Shown here piece by piece: positions 54,953 through 63,960 of a DNA stretch of 64,000 bases. Numbering within the stretch: position 1 is the first letter of the stretch; each line of letters starts with the position of its first letter. The notes beneath the pieces are model-generated. The model saw only the letters and a program-made list of their open reading frames with translations, made no database searches and was not told where the DNA came from. Source of the DNA: Streptomyces luteolus (GTDB lineage: Bacteria > Actinomycetota > Actinomycetes > Streptomycetales > Streptomycetaceae); contig NZ_JASCIS010000019.1 in the NCBI RefSeq assembly GCF_029968015.1, positions 99,922-163,921 on the forward strand, in the 5' to 3' direction. The position numbers and the translations under genes were made by a program.

Positions 54953-56506
54953 TCAGCCCATGAACTTCTTGAACTCGTCGGGCAGTTCGAAGTCCTGACC
55001 GTCCTGGCCGCCGGCCGGCAGGCCGAACGCGCCGCCGCCCTGCTGCGCCTGCTCGCGCCGCGCGGCGGCCTCCTGCTCCTCCTGCTTGCGCTTCATCGGG
55101 TTGCCCGAGCGCCGCTTGCCCTTGGCCTGCTTCTGCTTCTTCTTCTGCCGGCCGGGGCCGCCGCCCATGCCCGGCACGCCCGGCATCCCCGGCATGCCGC
55201 CGCCCTGGGCCATCTTCGACATCATCTTGCGGGCCTCGAAGAACCGCTCCACGAGGTTCTTCACGGCGCTGACGTCGACACCCGAACCACGGGCGATACG
55301 GGCCCGGCGCGAGCCGTTGATGATCGTCGGCTCGGCGCGCTCGACGGGGGTCATCGACTTGATGATGGCCGCCGTACGGTCGACGTCCCGCTCGTCGAGG
55401 TTGTTGATCTGGTCCTTGATCTGGCCCATGCCGGGCATCATGCCGAGCAGCTTGGAGATGGAGCCCATCTTCCTGACCTGCTCCATCTGGGCCAGGAAGT
55501 CGTCGAGCGTGAACTCCTTCGGGCCCTTCTGGAGCTTGGCCGCCATCTTCTCGGCCTCGGCCTGGCTGAAGGTCTGCTCGGCCTTCTCGATCAGCGTGAG
55601 CATGTCGCCCATGCCGAGGATGCGGGACGCCATGCGGTCCGGGTGGAACGCGTCGAAGTCGTCCAGCTTCTCGCCGTTGGAGGCGAACATGATCTGCTTG
55701 CCGGTGACGTGCGCGATGGAGAGCGCGGCACCACCGCGTGCGTCGCCGTCGAGCTTGGCGAGGACGACGCCGTCGAAGCCGACGCCGTCACGGAAGGCCT
55801 CCGCGGTGTTCACCGCGTCCTGACCGATCATCGCGTCGACGACGAAGAGGACCTCGTCGGGCTTGACCGCGTCCCGGATGTCCGCGGCCTGCTGCATCAG
55901 CTCCTGGTCGATGCCGAGGCGGCCGGCGGTGTCGACGATGACGACGTCGTGCACCTTCTGCTTGGCGTACTCGACGGAGTCCTGCGCGACCTTGACCGGG
56001 TCGCCGACGCCGTTGCCCGGCTCCGGGGCGTAGCACCCGACACCGGCGCGCTCGGCGACGACGCCCAGCTGGTTCACGGCGTTGGGGCGCTGCAGGTCAC
56101 AGGCGACGAGCAGCGGCGAGTGGCCCTGGCTCTTCAGCCAGAGGCCGAGCTTTCCGGCGAGCGTGGTCTTACCGGCACCCTGCAGACCCGCGAGCATGAT
56201 CACGGTCGGCGGGTTCTTGGCGAAGCGGAGGCGGCGGGTCTCGCCGCCGAGGATGCCGACGAGCTCCTCGTTGACGATCTTGATGACCTGCTGGGCCGGG
56301 TTCAGGGCCTGCGAGACCTCGGAGCCGAGGGCCCGCTCCTTGATCTGCTTGATGAACGCGCGCACGACGGGCAGCGCGACATCCGCCTCGAGGAGGGCGA
56401 TGCGGATTTCGCGTGCCGTGGCGTCGATGTCCGCCTCGGAGAGACGCCCCTTGCCGCGGAGGTTCTTGAAAGTCGCTGCGAGGCGATCGGAGAGAGTGTC
56501 GAACAC
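54953..56506 (-). CDS. ffh: Signal recognition particle protein Ffh
   Basis: 517 residues, SRP54 GTPase. N domain FDTLSDRLAATFKNLRGKGR; G domain GLQGAGKTTLAGKLGLWLKS (P loop), DLQRPNAVNQLG, DTAGRLGIDQELMQQAADIR, and LAKLDGDARGGAALSIAHVTG. The M domain is Met-rich, with the SRP-RNA motif INGSRRARIARGSGVDVSAV. An Ala/Gln/Gly-rich C-terminus follows. Targets nascent membrane proteins to FtsY. Confidence 0.97.
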   Translation of the reverse strand: MFDTLSDRLAATFKNLRGKGRLSEADIDATAREIRIALLEADVALPVVRAFIKQIKERALGSEVSQALNPAQQVIKIVNEELVGILGGETRRLRFAKNPPTVIMLAGLQGAGKTTLAGKLGLWLKSQGHSPLLVACDLQRPNAVNQLGVVAERAGVGCYAPEPGNGVGDPVKVAQDSVEYAKQKVHDVVIVDTAGRLGIDQELMQQAADIRDAVKPDEVLFVVDAMIGQDAVNTAEAFRDGVGFDGVVLAKLDGDARGGAALSIAHVTGKQIMFASNGEKLDDFDAFHPDRMASRILGMGDMLTLIEKAEQTFSQAEAEKMAAKLQKGPKEFTLDDFLAQMEQVRKMGSISKLLGMMPGMGQIKDQINNLDERDVDRTAAIIKSMTPVERAEPTIINGSRRARIARGSGVDVSAVKNLVERFFEARKMMSKMAQGGGMPGMPGVPGMGGGPGRQKKKQKQAKGKRRSGNPMKRKQEEQEAAARREQAQQGGGAFGLPAGGQDGQDFELPDEFKKFMG

Positions 56507-56589
56507 GGCGGTCGCAGATCCTCAGGGTCGGGGGCGAAGACAGTCGCCCTCCAGGGTATCGGGCCCGGCAAACTGCTCCGGCGGCCGAT

Positions 56590-56795
56590 GGGATTTTCCC
56601 CTCCCCGCCCCTTCCCGCAAGCTTGCAGCAGCTTCGGGGCCGCGCCCCGGGCCCCGCTTCACGGCCGTCCTTCGACTGCCGCGCCGTCGTGGCTGGTCGC
56701 GCCCCGCGGCGGAGCCGCAAATGACACAGCCCCGCGCCCCTAAAAAGCCAGCCCCTCCGGCGTTTGAGGAGCGGGGGTCCGGGGGCTGGCCCCCG
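56590..56795 (-). repeat. Composite dispersed repeat between ffh and glnD
   Basis: Fills the 299-base gap. From left: CCCCTCCCCGCCCCTTCCCG (also at 63961-63980), then a stretch complementary to the 6565-6660 repeat (GCGCCCCGCGGCGGAGCCGC), then the 46286-46330 repeat (CAGCCCCTCCGGCGTTTGAG). So three repeat modules seen separately elsewhere in the window occur here joined. No gene is visible. Confidence 0.85.
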
Positions 56796-56805
56796 AAGCG
56801 CCGCC

Positions 56806-59289
56806 TCAGCCCCGCAGTGCCTCCTCCACCCCCCGAGCCACCTCCAGCGCCGCCCGCGCGGGCAACGGCTCCCCGTCCACACCCGTCACGTAAAACGCGT
56901 CCACCGCATTCGCCCCGAGCGTCGACGCATGCGCACTCCGCACCCGTACATCGGCGGCGTCCAGCGCACGCCCGATGCGATGGAGAAGGCCCGGCACATC
57001 CTGGGCCCGGACCTCGATCACCGTCGCGCGGCGGGAGCCCGACGCAGCGACCGTGACCCGCGCAGGCGGGGCGGGCGCACCACGACGCCGCGGATACGCC
57101 GCGTCCCGCTCGGCGAGGCGGGCCGGGATGTCGAGCGTGCCGTCGAGGGCCCGGACCAGGTCGGCGCGGAGCCGGGCGGCCTGCGGCAGGGAGCCGAACT
57201 CGGTGGCGACCCGCCAGTCCAGGAAGAGGACGGAGCCGTCGGCCGGCACCTCGTCGGGCAGGTCGAGGACGCTGACCTCGGCCGTACGGACGGTGAGCCG
57301 GTGCATGGCGAGCACACCGGCCACGGCGGGCAGCACGCCCGGCTGGTCGGGCACGGCGATCTGCAGTTCGACGCCCAGCGGCTCCTCGCCGTCCGCGTCC
57401 GCCCCCTCATCGGCCCGCTCCGTCTGCGCGCGCAGCGCGAGTACGGGCCCGCCCGCGCGGTGTGCCTCCACGACGAGGCGTTCCTGCTCGGCGGTGGTGG
57501 GCGCGGCGGCGGGCTGCGGCGGCGGATCGCCCGCGAGGACGGCGCCGACGCGGGCGACGAGGTCGGCGACGAGCGAGGCCCGCCACGCGGACCAGGCGGC
57601 GGGCCCGGTGGCGAGCGCGTCGGCCTCGGTCAGGGCGTGCAGCAGTTCGAGGGCCGAGGCCGAGCCGACGGACTCCGCGACGGACTCGACGGTCGCCGGG
57701 TCGTCGAGATCGCGCCGGGTCGCCGTCTCGACAAGCAGCAGATGGTGCCGTACGAGCCGGGCCAGTACCGCCACGTCGTCCGCGTCGAAGCCGATCCGGG
57801 CGGCCACGTCCTTGGCGATCACCTCGCCCGCCACGGAGTGGTCGCCGGGCCAGCCCTTGCCGATGTCGTGCAGGAGCGCGGCGACGAGCAGCAGGTCGGG
57901 GCGGCCGACGCGGCGGGTGAGGGCGGCGGCCCGTACGGCGGTCTCGACCAGGTGGCGGTCGACGGTCCAGGTGTGCACGGGGTTGCGCTGCGGCCGGCAG
58001 CGGACGCGTTCCCAGTCGGGCAGGAGCCGGCTGACCAGGCCTTCGGCTTCCAGGGCCGCCCACACGTCGACGGTCGCGGGGCCCGCGCCGAGCAATGTGA
58101 CGAGCTGTTCGCGCGCCTCGGCGGGCCAGGGCGTGGGCAGGGGTTTCCCGGCGGTGGCGAGGCGTCGGACGGCGTGCGGGGAGAGCGGGAGTCCGGCCTG
58201 GGCGGCGGCAGCGGCGGCGCGCAGCGGCAGCACGGGGTCGCGGTCGGGCCGTGCGGCGCGGGCGAGGACGACCTCGCCGTCCTGCTCGACGACGCCCTCG
58301 GCGAGCGGCGTGCGCTCGGGTTCAGGCCTCCCCGAGCCGCGCCCGCCTCGTCCGCCTCGTCCGCCGAGGAGGGAGCGGAGCCGGGGCCGGGCGGAGCGGG
58401 CACGCAGCACCCGCCCGACCTCGCGCCAGGTCACGTCGCTCGCGTACGAGAGGGTGCGGGCCGCCTCGTACACCTGCCGGAGCAGTGCGTCGGAGTCAAG
58501 GAGGCCGAGTTCTCCGGCGACTTGGGACTGTTCCTGGAGGGCGAGCCGGTCGGTGGCGCGGCCGGTGGTGAGGTGCAGGGCGTCGCGTACGTCGAGGAGC
58601 CGGCGGCGGGCCTCGGCGAGTCCGGCGCGCGGGGCGTCGGCGAGCCAGGAGGCGGCGACGGCGCGCAGCGCGGTGGCGTCGCGGAGGCCGCCGCGGGCCT
58701 CCTTGAGGTCGGGTTCGAGGAGGAACTGCAACTCGCCCTGGCGGACGGCCCGTTCCTCGCAGAGTTCGCGGAGCTGCGGGAGGCGCCGCGGCGCCTGGTT
58801 GCGCCAGTCGGCGAGGACGGTGGTGCGCAGGGACGCGGTGAGGCCGAGGTCCCCGGCGACGTGCCGGGCGTCGAGGAGGCCGAGCTGGACCTTGAGGTCC
58901 TCGGCGGCGGTCTTGCGGGCCTCGGCGGGGGTGCGTACCGAGTGGTCGAGGTCGAGACCGAGGTCCCAGACCGGGTACCAGAGGCGGTCGGCGAGGGCGG
59001 CGACGGCGCCCGGCTCTGCGCTGCCGTCGTGCAGCAGGAGCAGGTCGAGGTCGCTGCGCGGGGAGAGCTCGCCGCGCCCGTACCCGCCGACGGCGACGAG
59101 CGAGACGCCGCGCTGGGCGCCCGCGTCCCCGAAGAGTCCGGCCAGCCACCGGTCGGTCAGCTCGGCGAGGGCCGCACGGCGCGGCGGCCCGGACCGCGCC
59201 TCCCCGTCCTGGAGGAGGCGCAGCCGGGCCGCCGCATAGCTGCTGGGTCCGGAGTCTTCCGCTTCTGCCGCAACATCCACACTGGTCAC
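56806..59289 (-). CDS. glnD: PII nucleotidylyltransferase GlnD
   Basis: 827 residues, GTG start at 59289. Nucleotidyltransferase domain VAVGGYGRGELSPRSDLDLL; HD hydrolase domain LLLVAALLHDIGKGWPGDHS; two C-terminal ACT domains (LQIAVPDQPGVLPAVAGVLA and IEVRAQDVPGLLHRIGRALD). In actinobacteria GlnD adenylylates PII at Tyr51 under nitrogen limitation. The gene lies 26 bases after glnK in an amtB-glnK-glnD operon. Confidence 0.94.
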   Translation of the reverse strand: MTSVDVAAEAEDSGPSSYAAARLRLLQDGEARSGPPRRAALAELTDRWLAGLFGDAGAQRGVSLVAVGGYGRGELSPRSDLDLLLLHDGSAEPGAVAALADRLWYPVWDLGLDLDHSVRTPAEARKTAAEDLKVQLGLLDARHVAGDLGLTASLRTTVLADWRNQAPRRLPQLRELCEERAVRQGELQFLLEPDLKEARGGLRDATALRAVAASWLADAPRAGLAEARRRLLDVRDALHLTTGRATDRLALQEQSQVAGELGLLDSDALLRQVYEAARTLSYASDVTWREVGRVLRARSARPRLRSLLGGRGGRGGRGSGRPEPERTPLAEGVVEQDGEVVLARAARPDRDPVLPLRAAAAAAQAGLPLSPHAVRRLATAGKPLPTPWPAEAREQLVTLLGAGPATVDVWAALEAEGLVSRLLPDWERVRCRPQRNPVHTWTVDRHLVETAVRAAALTRRVGRPDLLLVAALLHDIGKGWPGDHSVAGEVIAKDVAARIGFDADDVAVLARLVRHHLLLVETATRRDLDDPATVESVAESVGSASALELLHALTEADALATGPAAWSAWRASLVADLVARVGAVLAGDPPPQPAAAPTTAEQERLVVEAHRAGGPVLALRAQTERADEGADADGEEPLGVELQIAVPDQPGVLPAVAGVLAMHRLTVRTAEVSVLDLPDEVPADGSVLFLDWRVATEFGSLPQAARLRADLVRALDGTLDIPARLAERDAAYPRRRGAPAPPARVTVAASGSRRATVIEVRAQDVPGLLHRIGRALDAADVRVRSAHASTLGANAVDAFYVTGVDGEPLPARAALEVARGVEEALRG

Positions 59290-59315
59290 CCAACAGCTCC
59301 TCGTTCAAAGGCAGT

Positions 59316-59654
59316 TCAGAGCGCGTCGGGTCCGCGCTCACCGGTGCGCACCCGTACGGCCGTGTCGACCGGGATGCTCCAGACCTTGCCGTCGCCGATC
59401 TTTCCGGTGCGGGCGGCCTTCACGACGACCTCGACGAGCTGTTCGGCGTCGTCGTCCTCGACCAGGACCTCGATCCGGATCTTGGGGACGAGGTCGACGG
59501 TGTACTCGGCGCCCCGGTACACCTCGGTGTGCCCGCGCTGCCGGCCGTATCCGCTGGCCTCGGTCACGGTGAGTCCGTGCACCCCGAAGGCCTGGAGGGC
59601 CTCCTTGATCTCGTCGAGCCGGTGCGGCTTGACGACCGCGGTGATGAGCTTCAT
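59316..59654 (-). CDS. glnK: Nitrogen regulatory protein PII (GlnK)
   Basis: 112 residues. MKLITAVVKPHRLDEIKEAL, the T-loop GHTEVYRGAEYTVDLVPKIR with the modifiable Tyr51, and the B and C loops TGKIGDGKVW. Trimeric 2-oxoglutarate/ATP sensor; it blocks AmtB when nitrogen is plentiful. Overlaps the amtB stop by four bases. Named glnB in some genomes; the amtB linkage favours glnK. Confidence 0.96.
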   Translation of the reverse strand: MKLITAVVKPHRLDEIKEALQAFGVHGLTVTEASGYGRQRGHTEVYRGAEYTVDLVPKIRIEVLVEDDDAEQLVEVVVKAARTGKIGDGKVWSIPVDTAVRVRTGERGPDAL

Positions 59655-61006
59655 GCGTCCACCTTCTTGTTCTGCGCCGCCTCTGCGGTCCTGACGAGGG
59701 GTGCGCCCTGGGCGGTACGGGGGGCGGTGCCGCCGCCCGCGCCGCTGAAGTCGTAGGCCGTCTCGGCGTGTTCGACCTGGTCGATGCCGGAGACCTCGTC
59801 GTCCTCACTGACGCGCATGCCGATGGTCTTGTGGATGACCCAGGCGAGGATGGCAGAGACGATCAGGGAGTACGCGAAGGTCACGAGGACTCCGAGGGCC
59901 TGCTTGCCGAGCTGGTCGAGGCCGCCGCCGTAGAAGAGGCCCTTGGCGTCGGACTGGACGCCGCCGGTGGCGAAGAAGCCGACGAGCAGCGAGCCGATGA
60001 CGCCGCCGACGAGGTGGACGCCGATCACGTCCAGGGAGTCGTCGTAGCCGAACTTGAACTTCAGGCCGACGGCCATGGCGCACAGGACACCGGCGACGGC
60101 GCCGACGGCGATCGCGCCGAGCGGGGAGACGGAGCCGCCGGCCGGGGTGATGGCGACGAGTCCCGCGACGGCGCCGGAGGCCGCGCCGAGGGTGGTGAAC
60201 GCGCCGTGCCGGATCTTCTCGTAGGCGAGCCAGGCGAGCATCGCGGCGGCGGTGGCGACCTGGGTGTTGACGAACATCACGGCGCCGACGCCGTCGTTGT
60301 TGCCGAGCCAGGAGCCGGCGTTGAAGCCGAACCACCCGAACCACAGGAGGCCGGCGCCGAGCATGACGAGCGGCAGCGAGTGCGGCCGCATCGGGTCCTT
60401 CTTGAAGCCGACGCGCTTGCCGATCACGAGGATCACACCGAGTGCCGCGGCACCCGCGTTGATGTGCACGGCGGTACCGCCGGCGAAGTCGATGACGCCG
60501 AGCTCGAAGGCCCAGCCGCCCTCGCCCCACACCCAGTGCGCGACGGGGAAGTACACGAGGGTCGCCCACAGCGCGACGAACAGCGCCCAGGCGGTGAACT
60601 TCACCCGGTCGGCGAGGGCACCGCTGATGAGGGCGGGCGTGAGGACGGCGAACATCAGCTGGAAGACCGCGAAGACATAGACGGGGATGTCGTACGTGCC
60701 CCACAGTTCGGTCAGTCCGATGCCGCTGAGGCCGAGGAAGTCGGGCTCCCAGCCGATGAGCGAGCCCTTGTCGGTGCCGAAGGCGACGCTGAAGCCGTAG
60801 AGCACCCAGAGGATCGTGACGATCCCGAGGCTGATGAAGCTCATCATCAGCATGTTCAGGGTGGACTTGACTCGGACCATGCCTCCGTAGAAGAAGGCCA
60901 GTGCCGGAGTCATCAGCATCACCAGGGCGGAGCAGATGAGCATGAATCCGGTGTTGGCGGCAGAGAGCTGCGGGGCTTCTGCGGCGATCGTGATGCCTGG
61001 AGGCAT
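59651..61006 (-). CDS. amtB: Ammonium transporter AmtB
   Basis: 451 residues from the ATG at 61006, preceded by GAGGAG at seven bases; an ATG at 61057 has no ribosome site. Eleven helices; FMLICSALVMLMTPALAFFYGGMV, WGEGGWAFELGVIDFAGGTAVH (ammonium family signature with the pore His), LLWFGWFGFNAGS, DDSLDVIGVHLVGGVIGSLL (second pore His). The C-terminus reaches the cytoplasm, where GlnK docks. First gene of amtB-glnK-glnD, behind a GlnR box. Confidence 0.96.
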   Translation of the reverse strand: MPPGITIAAEAPQLSAANTGFMLICSALVMLMTPALAFFYGGMVRVKSTLNMLMMSFISLGIVTILWVLYGFSVAFGTDKGSLIGWEPDFLGLSGIGLTELWGTYDIPVYVFAVFQLMFAVLTPALISGALADRVKFTAWALFVALWATLVYFPVAHWVWGEGGWAFELGVIDFAGGTAVHINAGAAALGVILVIGKRVGFKKDPMRPHSLPLVMLGAGLLWFGWFGFNAGSWLGNNDGVGAVMFVNTQVATAAAMLAWLAYEKIRHGAFTTLGAASGAVAGLVAITPAGGSVSPLGAIAVGAVAGVLCAMAVGLKFKFGYDDSLDVIGVHLVGGVIGSLLVGFFATGGVQSDAKGLFYGGGLDQLGKQALGVLVTFAYSLIVSAILAWVIHKTIGMRVSEDDEVSGIDQVEHAETAYDFSGAGGGTAPRTAQGAPLVRTAEAAQNKKVDA

Positions 61007-61099
61007 CGGCGTCTCCTCGTCGTGTGCGGCCCGTGCGGGCGGAGCCTGAGCGGTCATGAGGGGTGGGCCGGTTATGCGCCACGAGATTGGCGCAGCGCG

Positions 61100-61137
61100 G
61101 TTTCCGTCGATGCCCCTCGGTGTTTCACCGCAGTGAC
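61100..61137 (-). promoter_or_regulatory. GlnR box upstream of amtB
   Basis: On the minus strand GTCAC-N6-GAAAC-N6-GGGCA-N6-GAAAC (61137-61100) matches the Streptomyces GlnR consensus gTnAc-N6-GaAAc, in two tandem a/b site pairs with all spacers exactly six bases. The site lies about 95 bases before the amtB ATG. GlnR activation of this operon under nitrogen limitation is known in S. coelicolor. Confidence 0.85.
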
Positions 61138-61333
61138 GAAGAGGTCGTGCGTGTTACGCGTGCATGAACTGCCGGACCGTACGGGTGGGGGTTTCTCCCC
61201 TGTGCGCGGAGGAACCCCCGTACGGGAGCCGGCCGCGGCGGGCCATCCGGCTGACCTGGCATGGGGGAGCCGAGTCGGGCAGTCGTGGATGGTCCGGCCG
61301 CGGCCGGGGCTGGTGGGGTGCGGTCGGCTCTGG

Positions 61334-62809
61334 TCAGACCGCCTCCGCGGATTCGGGCAGTTGCGCGGCGAGCTCGTCGGTGAGCCGCTCGACCTCGCTG
61401 ACCTCGCCGAAGGACCGCATCGCGGTGTCGACGGTCTTGCGGAGCCGGTTGTTGACGCGCTCGGAGCGCACCTTCTTGGCGATGCCGAGGGCCTGCCCGG
61501 CGAGCACGCAGCTCTGCTCGGGCTCCTTCTGCAGCAGGTGCACGGTGGCCATGCCGATGAGGTTCAGTGCGTACGACCGCTGGTGCTCGGGGTCCTTGCC
61601 GAAGAGTTCGACGGCGCGTTCCATCACGGGGTGGGAGAGCGAGGCGTAGGTGGGGCTGCGGCCTGCGACGTAGGCGAGGTCGCGGTACGAGTGGGCGTTC
61701 TCGCCGTTGAGCTCGGCCTCGGAGAAGAAGCGGATCCAGTCGGGCTCGCGCTCCTCGATGTCGTCCACGTCGGCGAAGGTGTCCTCGGCCATGCGGACGG
61801 CCCGCTTGGTCTTGCTGGGCTGGCCCATGTTGGCGTACGCGCGGGCCTCCATCGCATACAGCATGGCCTGGGTGCGGGGGGTGGCGCAGTCCCGACTGCC
61901 GTACTGCGCGAGGTGGACGAGCTCCAGGGCGTCGTCGGGCCGCCCGAGGTGGATCATCTGGCGGCTCATCCCGGACAGGATGTACGAGCCGAGGGCTTTG
62001 TCGCCCGCTTCCTTGGCGGCGTGCAGGGCGAGCACGAAGTACTTCTGGGCGGTGGGCTGGAGTCCGACGTCGTAGCTCATCCAGCCGGCCAGTTCGGCCA
62101 GCTCGGCGGCGATCTTGAAGAGGCGGCGCTCGGTGGCGGGGGGCTGGGGCTCCTGGAGCAGGTCGGTGACCTCGTGGAGCTGGCCGACGACGGCCTTGCG
62201 GCGGAGCCCGCCGCCGCACTGGGCGTCCCACTGCCGGAACATCGCGGTGGTCGACTCCAGGAGGTCGAGCTCCGGCTTGGAGAGGCGGGTGGCGCGGCGG
62301 ATCGGGACGGCCGCTTCGGCGGCCCCGGGGGCGGCGCCCGGGCTGGGCACCAGCCAGCGCTGCATGGGCTCGATCAGGGAGGGCCCGGCGGCGAGGGCGA
62401 GCGAGGCGCCGAGGAAGCCGCGGCGGGCGAGCATCAGGTCGCTGCGCGAGAACTCGCTGATCATCTCGACGGTCTGGGTGCCCGTCCACGGCAGGTCGAC
62501 CCCGGAGAGCGAGGCCGACTGGTGGGCGGAGCGGAGGCCGAGGTCCTCGATGGCGACGACGGCGCCGAAGCGTTCGGAGAACAGCTCGGAGAGGATCCGC
62601 GGGATCGGCTCCCGCGGCTGTTCGCCGTCGAGCCAGCGCCGGACGCGGGAGGTGTCGGTCGAGATGTGGTTGGCGCCGAGCTGCCGGGCTCTGCGGTTCA
62701 CCTGGCGGGCGAGCTCGCCCTTGGACCAACCACTGCGCACGAACCACGAAGTCAGCTGTTCGTTGGGGCGCTTGTCAGCGTTCGCGCCGCTGCCGCCGTT
62801 GCCGCCCAC
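61334..62809 (-). CDS. nsdA: NsdA-type differentiation regulator with TPR-like domain
   Basis: 491 residues from the GTG at 62809 (an ATG at 62848 is an alternative). The N-terminal XRE-like segment WFVRSGWSKGELARQVNRRA followed by HISTDTSRVRRWLDGEQPRE is the actinobacterial DNA-binding type. A short hydrophobic GFLGASLALAAGPSLIEPMQ follows. The C-terminal half is a chain of TPR-like helix pairs (YILSGMSRQMIHLGRPDDAL, AMEARAYANMGQPSKTKRAV, SYALNLIGMATVHLLQKEPE). Assigned nsdA, a negative regulator of sporulation and antibiotic production, from the domain layout and from its position next to amtB in S. coelicolor. Confidence 0.85.
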   Translation of the reverse strand: MGGNGGSGANADKRPNEQLTSWFVRSGWSKGELARQVNRRARQLGANHISTDTSRVRRWLDGEQPREPIPRILSELFSERFGAVVAIEDLGLRSAHQSASLSGVDLPWTGTQTVEMISEFSRSDLMLARRGFLGASLALAAGPSLIEPMQRWLVPSPGAAPGAAEAAVPIRRATRLSKPELDLLESTTAMFRQWDAQCGGGLRRKAVVGQLHEVTDLLQEPQPPATERRLFKIAAELAELAGWMSYDVGLQPTAQKYFVLALHAAKEAGDKALGSYILSGMSRQMIHLGRPDDALELVHLAQYGSRDCATPRTQAMLYAMEARAYANMGQPSKTKRAVRMAEDTFADVDDIEEREPDWIRFFSEAELNGENAHSYRDLAYVAGRSPTYASLSHPVMERAVELFGKDPEHQRSYALNLIGMATVHLLQKEPEQSCVLAGQALGIAKKVRSERVNNRLRKTVDTAMRSFGEVSEVERLTDELAAQLPESAEAV

Positions 62810-62849
62810 TGGAGCGCCCCCATCCCTCAAGCAAGTTGTGCGCCTCATT

Positions 62850-63282
62850 GCGCCAAGCCCTAACAGAGTGCCGCGAGTTCGGGCTGCCGGTCCGCGGACC
62901 CTCACCCATCGAACAAGAAACCGAGTTGCCTCCGGCATACCCATGAACGCGAGCGTCCCCGGGTTTCGTGTACTGAAAGTAGTCCTACGATCACCCTCCC
63001 GGCGAGGGCGTTCTCAGAAACGCCACCATTCGCCACCCCTTTGAATGAACTCAGGGACCGCTCCACACGATTGACTTGACATCGAACAGCCGGGAGCGGG
63101 CGGAACGGAGCGCGCCGGGGCGCGCCGTTCCGCCCGCACCACCCCCGTACCACCTCTCGCGCCACCGCCGGACGACCAGGCGGAGCCCGCGAGTTCAGGG
63201 GGCGTACAGCACGGCGGCGACACAGAGTCACAGTTCTACTGCGCTTCGTAACCAGCGACGCGTCGGACCCGTTGGAGGGGGC
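62850..63282. other. Divergent intergenic region of nsdA and the primase-like gene
   Basis: 433 bases without a supported gene. It holds a -10-like TACGAT (about 62988, plus strand), TTGACTTGACATCG near 63071 (two overlapping -35-like hexamers without a matching -10) and the large hairpin at 63096-63137. The long leader suggests regulated expression of the plus-strand gene. Confidence 0.5.
63096..63137. promoter_or_regulatory. Large perfect inverted repeat
   Basis: GCGGGCGGAACGG (63096-63108) and CCGTTCCGCCCGC (63125-63137) are exact complements. The 16-base interior can itself pair (GCGCGCC/GGGGCGCGC). It may be a leader hairpin or attenuator of the gene at 63283, or a protein site. Confidence 0.55.
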
Positions 63283-63954
63283 ATGGGCTTCACGATCGGC
63301 AGCAGCCGGGGCATCCGCGAGATCCGGCCTGTGCGCACCGGTTCACGGCGCCGCGGGCAGAGTTCCGACTGCACGGCGGTGGCGGAGTTCACCGGCCTGT
63401 GGGGCTGGGACGTGGCGCCCGGCGCCCGCGCCGCCGACGGGCAGTGCTCCTGCGGCAAGGCCGACTGCCCGGCCCCCGGAGCTCACCCCCTGGACTTCGC
63501 CGCGCACATCCCGGCCGGCGCGACCCTCGGCCAGGTCACCCGCGCCTGGGGCGAGTTCCCCGGCGCCGCGGTGCTGCTGCCCACCGGCCGCACCTTCGAC
63601 GTCCTGGACGTGGCGGAGTCCGCCGGCCGCCGCGCCCTGGTCCGCATGGAGCGCATGGGCATCCCGCTCGGCCCGGTCAGCGCGACGCCCGACGGCCGCG
63701 CCCAGTTCCTCGTCGCCCCCGGTGCGGCCGCCGAACTCCCCGCGTTGCTCTACCGCATGGGCTGGGACGACGCCGACCTGGACCTGCGCGGGCTCGGGCC
63801 CGGCGAGCACATCACGGCCCCGCCGTCCGACCACGCGGGCCTCGGCCCGGCCCACTGGCTCCGCGCCCCGGCTTTTGACTCAGCCACGAACCCGCCTGCG
63901 GCGCGGCTGTTGCTGGGCACGCTGGCTTACGTGAGCCACCGCTCGGGCCTCTGA
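63283..63954 (+). CDS. Bifunctional DNA primase/polymerase N-terminal-domain protein
   Basis: 223 residues, ATG at 63283 after GGAGGGGG. EFTGLWGWDVAPGARAADGQ, CSCGKADCPAPGAHPLD (a Cys4/His zinc-binding knuckle), and AVLLPTGRTFDVLDVAESAG (an A-x-x-L-x-T-G plus D-x-L-D motif) are typical of the prim-pol domain family from actinobacterial chromosomes. The catalytic acidic pair appears reduced to FDVLDVAE. No helicase domain follows. Such short proteins sit next to nsdA in Streptomyces; role unknown. Confidence 0.8.
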   Translation: MGFTIGSSRGIREIRPVRTGSRRRGQSSDCTAVAEFTGLWGWDVAPGARAADGQCSCGKADCPAPGAHPLDFAAHIPAGATLGQVTRAWGEFPGAAVLLPTGRTFDVLDVAESAGRRALVRMERMGIPLGPVSATPDGRAQFLVAPGAAAELPALLYRMGWDDADLDLRGLGPGEHITAPPSDHAGLGPAHWLRAPAFDSATNPPAARLLLGTLAYVSHRSGL

Positions 63955-63960
63955 GCTTCT

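Noticed and set aside
53888..56743. 951-codon plus-strand frame over yhfX and ffh
   Set aside because: Out of frame with YhfX and antisense to Ffh; no recognisable protein.
59768..62863. 1031-codon plus-strand frame across amtB and nsdA
   Set aside because: It covers the complements of two well-supported genes and the intergenic GlnR box. The composition is that of a third-position shadow.
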